The translations under genes were made by a program, and so were the position numbers. A DNA stretch of 64,000 bases, taken from NCBI GenBank assembly GCA_016779265.1, contig JADHNY010000001.1:1-64000 (forward strand), in the 5' to 3' direction. The stretch's first letter is position 1; every line of letters starts with the position of its first letter. This stretch comes from Pirellulales bacterium (lineage in GTDB: Bacteria; Planctomycetota; Planctomycetia; Pirellulales; UBA1268). The notes under the pieces are model-generated. The model worked only from the letters and a program-made list of their open reading frames with translations. It was not told the DNA's origin and made no database searches. This document shows positions 58,363-64,000 of this stretch, in pieces.

Positions 58363-60314
58363 CCGAGTGAAGCAGCCGAGGCAGCAGATCCAACTTGGGA
58401 CGGAGGAGCGGTGGACTTCGACGAGCTTTCCGCGAGTCGACGACAGGCCGCAGCGATACCTGCGGCGTCAATGCCAAGATCGGCAAACAGTTCGCCACGG
58501 TCGCCATGTTCCACAAAGCGATCGGGGAGACCCAGCCGCAGCACAGGCCCCACGTCACCAAGGCTTCCCGCAGCGCGGGCGTCGTTGATCGCCTCAACCA
58601 CGGCAGAGCCGAAGCCTGTGGGGAGGGCGTTCTCCTCAAGTGTGATCGTCCATGGTGCAGACTCGATAGCGGGCAGAATCAGCTCAGTATCGAGTGGCTT
58701 GATAAACCGGGCGTTCAGAACAGCCACCTCAAGACCCTCACCGCGGAGCGTCTCAGCAGCCTTGATCGCCTCACCGAGCATCGTTCCGCAGGCGATCAGC
58801 AGGCCATCGCTGCCCTCGCAGACCTGCTCTGCCTTGCCTAGCTGCATCGGCTGCCGTGGAAAGTCGTGTCGCACGCGAGCAGCCTTCGGGTAGCGGATGG
58901 CGGTTGGGCCGTCATGTGTGAGGGACCAGGCGACCATCGCTTCCAGGTCATGTTCATCACCAGGAGCCATCACCGCCATGTTGGGGAACAGCCGCATGTA
59001 GCCAAGGTCAAAGGAACCGTGGTGGGTCGGACCATCGGGGCCGGTCAGGCCAGCACGGTCGAGCATGAACAGCACGGGAAGGTTCTGCAGGGCGACTTCT
59101 TGGAAGATCTGGTCGTACGACCGCTGCAGAAATGTGCTGTAGATATCGACAATCGGCCGACAGCCTGCCTTGGCCTGGCCTGCCGCAAAAGCGACGGCGT
59201 GGGATTCGCAGATGCCGACGTCGAAGAACTGGTCTGGAAACTCCTCACGGACCTTTTCCAGCTTGTTGCCCTGACACATCGCAGCGGTGATCACGCTGAC
59301 ACGACTGTCAGCCCGCATCGCATTGCCGATCGCTCGACTGGCAACATCGGTGTACGCCTCAGTCGAGGATTTCTTGATGGAGACAACAAAGTCGTCGTCA
59401 CACTCAAAAGGGGCTGGCGTGTGGAAAAAGACCGGGTCGGCCTCTGCTGGTTTAAAGCCACGACCCTTCTCGGTGAAGACATGCAGCAGCACGGGTCCAT
59501 CAGCATCCTTGACCATCTCGAGGTAGCGAATCAGCTGCGGCAGCGAGTGACCGTCGACCGGACCGAAATACCGCACGCCAAGCGCCTCAAACAGGGCGCC
59601 GCCATGGATCGATGTCTTGATCGAGTCTTTGACATTGGTGAGCACCCGCTCCACCGACTCTCCCACCATCGGCACGCCCTTGATCAGGTCGCCCATCTCC
59701 TGCTTCACGCTGCGGTACCAGGAGTTGGTGCGGACGGTGTCGAGATACGCGGCGAGTCCACCGACGCGTGGGCAGATCGACATCTTGTTGTCGTTGAGGA
59801 TCACCAGCAGCTTTCGCTTCAGAAAGCCTGCGTTGTTCAACGCCTCAAACACGATGCCGGAGGGGAGTGCGCCGTCACCAATGACGGCAACGCTATGACG
59901 CTCCGGCTCGCCGAGCATGCTGTCGCCCATTGCCAGTCCGAGCGCGGTCGACACGCTGCATCCGGCATGGCCGGTCATAAACAGGTCGTATGGGCTCTCG
60001 TTGGGGTTCGGGTAGCCCATCAGGCCACCCTTGGTGCGGATGGACGGAAACTCCGCATATCGCCCGGTGATCAGCTTGTGTGGGTAGATCTGGTGCCCGG
60101 TGTCCCAGATCAGCCTGTCGCTGCTGAAGTCAAAGACTCGATGCAAAGCCAGGCAGAGTTCGACCACCCCAAGGTTGGAGGCGAAGTGGGCGGTTCGCGA
60201 TGCGACGACATCGCACAGGGCCTGCCGGACTTCCGAGGCGAGGTGTTCCAGCTGTTCGTTCGACATCTCGGCCAGCTGCCGAGGGCTCGTGAGGCGGGAA
60301 AGAATCTCTTCCAT
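58359..60314 (-). CDS. dxs: 1-deoxy-D-xylulose-5-phosphate synthase
   Basis: HFASNLGVVELCLALHRVFDF, IWDTGHQIYPHKLITGR, LVILNDNKMSICPRVGG, DRAGLTGPDGPTHHGSFDL. Confidence 0.97.
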   Translation of the reverse strand: MEEILSRLTSPRQLAEMSNEQLEHLASEVRQALCDVVASRTAHFASNLGVVELCLALHRVFDFSSDRLIWDTGHQIYPHKLITGRYAEFPSIRTKGGLMGYPNPNESPYDLFMTGHAGCSVSTALGLAMGDSMLGEPERHSVAVIGDGALPSGIVFEALNNAGFLKRKLLVILNDNKMSICPRVGGLAAYLDTVRTNSWYRSVKQEMGDLIKGVPMVGESVERVLTNVKDSIKTSIHGGALFEALGVRYFGPVDGHSLPQLIRYLEMVKDADGPVLLHVFTEKGRGFKPAEADPVFFHTPAPFECDDDFVVSIKKSSTEAYTDVASRAIGNAMRADSRVSVITAAMCQGNKLEKVREEFPDQFFDVGICESHAVAFAAGQAKAGCRPIVDIYSTFLQRSYDQIFQEVALQNLPVLFMLDRAGLTGPDGPTHHGSFDLGYMRLFPNMAVMAPGDEHDLEAMVAWSLTHDGPTAIRYPKAARVRHDFPRQPMQLGKAEQVCEGSDGLLIACGTMLGEAIKAAETLRGEGLEVAVLNARFIKPLDTELILPAIESAPWTITLEENALPTGFGSAVVEAINDARAAGSLGDVGPVLRLGLPDRFVEHGDRGELFADLGIDAAGIAAACRRLAESSSKSTAPPSQVGSAASAASLG

Positions 60315-60464
60315 GATCTGAAGGCTGCCGGAGAGGCAGCATTGGCTCTGAGGGTCGGTGGGTGGACGAACGAAAGACGAGCGGCCGCTCTTTCAGTGTA
60401 GGAGGCCGGGGGTCGATGGTCCGGCAGGAATACGAGAACTAGGAGTGGGAGCGTGTCAGTGGGC

Positions 60465-61445
60465 TCAGTGATTGCGGTGGATGATCCAGTGCGCGAGTGC
60501 GGCAAGTGGGGCACCTCGGGAGCCGAATACTTCGCAGGCAGCGGCAGCTTCAGCCGCTAACGCGTGGCCACGGGCACGGCTTGCCTCAAGACCCACCAGC
60601 GATGGGAACGTCAGCTTGCCACGATCGGCATCTTTGCCGACCCGTTTACCGACCGCTTCTTCCGTCCCTTCGGCGTCGAGGAGGTCGTCAGCGATTTGGA
60701 AGGCGAGCCCAAAGGCTTCGCCATATCGCTGCAGGGCCCGTGTCTGCTCGGGAGACGCACCGGCTGTCAGACCACCGAGCCGGAGGCATGCGAGAAACAG
60801 AGCGCCTGTCTTGCAGCGGTGAATGCCTTCGAGCCTGGCAAGGTGTGCGGTGGCGGAGTCGGCCTCTGTGGAACGGTCTTGGGCGGCCTGTTCCGCGGCA
60901 AGGTCTTCCGCCTGGCCGCCGACAAGAGCCTCTGCCCCTGCTGCTGCCGCCAGAATCCCACAGGCATGTCCTGCCTGGTCCGCCGGGAGGAGACGGACGA
61001 GCGTCTCAAAAGCGAGAGGCTGCAGGGCGTCTCCGCAGAGAATCGCGGTGGCCTCATCAAACGCGCGGTGGCAGGTTGGGCGGCCCCGTCGCAGGTCGTC
61101 GTCGTCCATTGCCGGCAGGTCGTCATGTACCAGGGAATACGCGTGGATCATTTCCACGGCCATCGCGCCGGCGGCAGCCTGCTGGCGGCTTCCTCCGCAG
61201 GCCTCGGCAGCCCAGATGGCCAAGGCTGGCCTCAGGCGTTTGCCTGGAGCGAGAAGTGCGTAGCGGATGGACTCGCGAAGCCGTTCCGGGGCTCCCGCGA
61301 GCCTGTCGACAGCCTCTTCGAGCAACGGATCGATGAATGCCCGGACTTCTGCAATCGCGGCTTGAACGTCAAGCGGCGGCTGCGATGCGGCTGCGGTAGC
61401 AGACAGATCTGATTCGGATGACTTCTCCAGCATACGACCTCGCAC
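60465..61445 (-). CDS. ispA: Polyprenyl synthetase (farnesyl/geranyl diphosphate synthase type)
   Basis: LLAPGKRLRPALAIWAAEACGG, MIHAYSLVHDDLPAMDDDDLRRGRPTCHRAFDEATAILCGDALQPLAFE, FQIADDLLD. Confidence 0.94.
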   Translation of the reverse strand: MRGRMLEKSSESDLSATAAASQPPLDVQAAIAEVRAFIDPLLEEAVDRLAGAPERLRESIRYALLAPGKRLRPALAIWAAEACGGSRQQAAAGAMAVEMIHAYSLVHDDLPAMDDDDLRRGRPTCHRAFDEATAILCGDALQPLAFETLVRLLPADQAGHACGILAAAAGAEALVGGQAEDLAAEQAAQDRSTEADSATAHLARLEGIHRCKTGALFLACLRLGGLTAGASPEQTRALQRYGEAFGLAFQIADDLLDAEGTEEAVGKRVGKDADRGKLTFPSLVGLEASRARGHALAAEAAAACEVFGSRGAPLAALAHWIIHRNH

Positions 61446-61638
61446 CTCGCGTTCTCCGGCTCAAACGTTCTTCGTCGCCACGTTCTTCGTTGTTACTGTG
61501 ACTCGCTGTTGCGAACAGAAACAGCTCCCACGACTTCGAAGGCGTAGCCAACGCTTCGGCTGTTCTGTCTCGATCTCTGTTAGAACGCTTTTTTCAATCT
61601 CAGCCGGACGGAAGCTCAGGCCGTTGCGAAACACTTTC

Positions 61639-61658
61639 GCCCGCAGCTGTCTGCGGGC
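61639..61658. terminator. Hairpin GCCCGCAG-ctgt-CTGCGGGC
   Basis: 8-bp perfect stem with 4-nt loop in the intergenic region upstream of the MFS gene. Confidence 0.4.
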
Positions 61659-61877
61659 TTCATGAAACCGGTAAAAGGCCTCACCGGAAACCTCACCCGA
61701 TTGGAGGGGGGGCGGCCGAAAGTCTCACAATTTCAAAGTTTAGACCGGGCCAGAGAGGGCGTCTATCCCGTCAGGGGCGTCTGCCTCGGCTGATTCTTGA
61801 CTCTAGAAGCGGCCTTGGCGACGCTCAACGCTCACGCCCCCGCGTTTTTCTTACCGTCCTCCCGCTGCGAACAATCT

Positions 61878-63176
61878 ATGAGCCAGACATCCGAGCAGAC
61901 CCAGCCCGCCGCCGCTTCCGCTGAGCCAGCGCCCCGGTCGGCGTTGCTGGTGGTCTTCTTAACGGTGTTTATCGACCTGCTCGGTTTCGGGATCGTGCTG
62001 CCTGTGATGCCGCGTCAGGCCGAGCCGCTGCTGCAGGAGTTGGGGCTGCCCCCATGGGCTGTGGGCACGATGATCGGCGTGCTTTTCTCGGTGTTTTCTT
62101 TGATGCAGTTTGTGTTTAGCCCGTTTTGGGGACGGGTCTCTGACATGATCGGGCGACGGCCAATCCTGTTGCTGAGCCTCTCTGGCTCGGTCGTGTTCTA
62201 CGCCCTGTATGGCTACGCGGTGACCTTCTCATCACCAAAGCTGGCGATCGGTCTGATGCTTGCCTCGAGAATCGGTGCCGGGATCGCTGGTGCGAGCGTG
62301 GGCACCGCGGCTGCGGTGATTGCAGACTGCACGACTCCCGAGAAGCGAGCCCGGGGAATGGCCTTAATCGGCATTGCCTTTGGAGCCGGTTTCACCCTCG
62401 GGCCGTTGATCGCCTACTTCGGCTTGGCGGCGTTTGATCAACAGCCTTGGGGAGTCGGAGCCTTAGCCTCGTTGCTGTCGTTTATCGCTCTGTGTCTGGC
62501 GGCGACCGTGTTTCGTGAGACCAAGCGGCCCGGCGGCGGCAAGAGTAAAGGCTTCTTTGGGCCCAGCCGGATGCTGAGTGTGCTGCGGATGCCTCAGGTG
62601 GGGCTGCTCGTCTTGACCTACTTCCTATCGATCTTTGCCTTTGCGAACTTCGAGGCGACGCTCGCCCGGCTCACAGAGCAGGCTTTTGGCATGACCGACG
62701 ACGCCAACTTTCTTGTGTTTGCCTTCATCGGGGCAGTGTTGATGGTCGCGGGTGGGAGTTACCGCCCGCTCGCCTCACGACTCCCCGAGACCAGGCTGCT
62801 GCTGGCCGGGGTGACGATGATGACACTCGGGCTGGCTGGCATCGGTGCTGTTGCCTGGGCTGCCACCCGCAGCGAGGCAATGTCAGTCGGCCTCTCGCTG
62901 CCGAACTGGCTCTACGTTGCTGCTGCGATCGCGGTTTTCGGCTTCGCCTTCGTCAATCCGTCGGTGTCGGCGTTGATCTCGAAGCATGCAGATCCTGCCC
63001 GACAGGGAGAGGTGCTGGGAGTCAATCAGTCGTTCGCTTCGCTGGGCCGCATCTTAGGTCCCTTTGTCGGTTCGGTGCTCTTCTCGGTACACGCGTCCCG
63101 GACGCTGCCGTTTGCGACCGCCGTCGGCGTTCTGTTCGTGGTGGCCGTGCTGGCTTCACGGCTGAAGAACGACTGA
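61878..63176 (+). CDS. MFS transporter (TetA/drug:H+ antiporter-like)
   Basis: LLVVFLTVFIDLLGFGIVLPVMPRQAEPLLQELGLPPWAVG, FSPFWGRVSDMIGRRPILLLSL, GAGIAGASVGTAAAVIADCTTPEKRARGMALIGIAFGAGFTLGP. Confidence 0.92.
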   Translation: MSQTSEQTQPAAASAEPAPRSALLVVFLTVFIDLLGFGIVLPVMPRQAEPLLQELGLPPWAVGTMIGVLFSVFSLMQFVFSPFWGRVSDMIGRRPILLLSLSGSVVFYALYGYAVTFSSPKLAIGLMLASRIGAGIAGASVGTAAAVIADCTTPEKRARGMALIGIAFGAGFTLGPLIAYFGLAAFDQQPWGVGALASLLSFIALCLAATVFRETKRPGGGKSKGFFGPSRMLSVLRMPQVGLLVLTYFLSIFAFANFEATLARLTEQAFGMTDDANFLVFAFIGAVLMVAGGSYRPLASRLPETRLLLAGVTMMTLGLAGIGAVAWAATRSEAMSVGLSLPNWLYVAAAIAVFGFAFVNPSVSALISKHADPARQGEVLGVNQSFASLGRILGPFVGSVLFSVHASRTLPFATAVGVLFVVAVLASRLKND

Positions 63177-63204
63177 GACGGCTGTTCGACGGGCCTCTGG
63201 GTAA

Positions 63205-63238
63205 GCCGAGTCTTTCGGCACGCCGAGTCTTTGGGCAA
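63205..63238. repeat. Imperfect tandem repeat of a 17-mer, gccgagtctttcggcac / gccgagtctttgggcaa
   Basis: 63205-63221 and 63222-63238, 15/17 identical; between convergent genes. Confidence 0.75.
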
Positions 63239-63256
63239 GCAAGGACGAGGCCGCGG

Positions 63257-64000
63257 TCACCGGTGTGAGAGATCCGCCGCAAAGAGCCGCTGCTCGCTGC
63301 GGAAGAGGACTCGGCCATCCGCGACTGCCGGCGTGGCTCGGCTCGGCTCTCCCAGCTGACGGCGACCGAGCACTTCAAACGCGTCGGAGTCAGCGATCAC
63401 CACAACTTCCCCTTCGGCGGAGACGTTGACCACCGTATCACCGAGGGCGATGGGCGAACTCGAGTAGTTGCCTCCCACACGACCGCGCCAGTGGGTTTCG
63501 CCGCTGACTGGATTGACGCAGGTGACCACGCCGCGGTCGCCCCAGAGGTAGAGCCGTTCAGAAGTGGCAAGGGGTGTTGGCACATAGGGAGCCACGCCCC
63601 GCTCGAGTTCGTAGGCCACCGCGGGCTCTCCGTCAGCGAGGTCGGCGGGGCGGACGGCAACGAGCAGATTGTTGCCGCCTCCCTCCCCGCAGGTGGCGAC
63701 GAGCAGGTCGCCGACAGTGATCGGAGAGGACACCGTGCGTCGAGGAAAGCAGGAACGTTCCCAGTGGATGCTGCCGTCGCGGGGATCAATGGCGGTCAGG
63801 CCATGGGCCATGCTGGAGAGGATGACCGTGGGCGTATCATGTTCAAGTACCAGCGGGGTGGCGTATGAGGTGCGGGCCGTCTGGCGAGGAATCCGCCAGA
63901 GCTGTCGGCCGGTGTGGATATCGAGGCCCACCACGGAGCTTGGGCCATCCTGATCCATGGGAACAATCAGCACCTCGTTCCAGACTGCCGGCGAGGCGGC
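63257..64000 (-). CDS. PQQ-like beta-propeller repeat protein, 5' end beyond the window
   Basis: SVVGLDIHTGRQLWRIPRQT, LTAIDPRDGSIHWERSC, VTCVNPVSGETHWRGRV; frame stays open to 64000 (AASPAVWNEVLIVPM). Confidence 0.82.
   Translation of the reverse strand, partial: AASPAVWNEVLIVPMDQDGPSSVVGLDIHTGRQLWRIPRQTARTSYATPLVLEHDTPTVILSSMAHGLTAIDPRDGSIHWERSCFPRRTVSSPITVGDLLVATCGEGGGNNLLVAVRPADLADGEPAVAYELERGVAPYVPTPLATSERLYLWGDRGVVTCVNPVSGETHWRGRVGGNYSSSPIALGDTVVNVSAEGEVVVIADSDAFEVLGRRQLGEPSRATPAVADGRVLFRSEQRLFAADLSHR

Noticed and set aside
58866-60401. 511-aa plus-strand ORF antisense to dxs
   Set aside because: Dxs on the minus strand has unambiguous family motifs; the antisense ORF has none.
1-64000. 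CRISPR arrays, transposases, prophage, toxin-antitoxin or defence islands
   Set aside because: None recognised in the ORF list or by reading; the window is dominated by housekeeping genes.
1-64000. tRNA or rRNA genes
   Set aside because: No convincing cloverleaf/TTCGANTC-type signature or rRNA segment seen by eye; a tRNAscan/Infernal run would settle this.

Overview
High-GC chromosomal segment that looks planctomycete (Pirellula-like), judged from the DUF1549/DUF1553 + DUF1501 pair, a TIGR03009-type protein, a Planctomycetes/Verrucomicrobia-restricted small protein (TIGR04138 / Minf_1886-like) and a SecD-SecF fusion. It opens with the distal S10/spc/alpha ribosomal operon: rpsH-rplF-rplR-rpsE-rplO-secY-adk-map-rpmJ-rpsM-rpsK-rpsD-rpoA-rplQ. 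rpmD and infA are absent from their usual slots, and rpmJ is too short to appear in the ORF track. The rest is mostly housekeeping: speA, nadE, pckA, a GPx-like protein, gyrA, ugd, hppA, tgt, yajC, secDF, tilS, dapF, dnaA, nadK, dxs and a polyprenyl synthase. It also holds a tightly coupled GT39-GT39-GT2 cassette, a vWA protein, an AsmA-like protein, two MFS transporters, a MATE transporter and a 5'-truncated PQQ-like repeat protein. I saw no CRISPR array, transposase, prophage, rRNA or tRNA that I could support, and no clear-cut undescribed system. The observations most worth a second look are: a perfect 17-bp palindrome overlapping the -35 box of a strong putative dnaA promoter; altered DNA-contact residues in DnaA; a 26-bp-arm inverted-repeat element between convergent genes (45003-45133); a recurring GTATACTTG promoter-like motif; large insertions in HppA, GyrA and an MFS transporter; and the GT39/GT39/GT2 cassette. 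All family calls come from reading motifs by eye; no database search was run.
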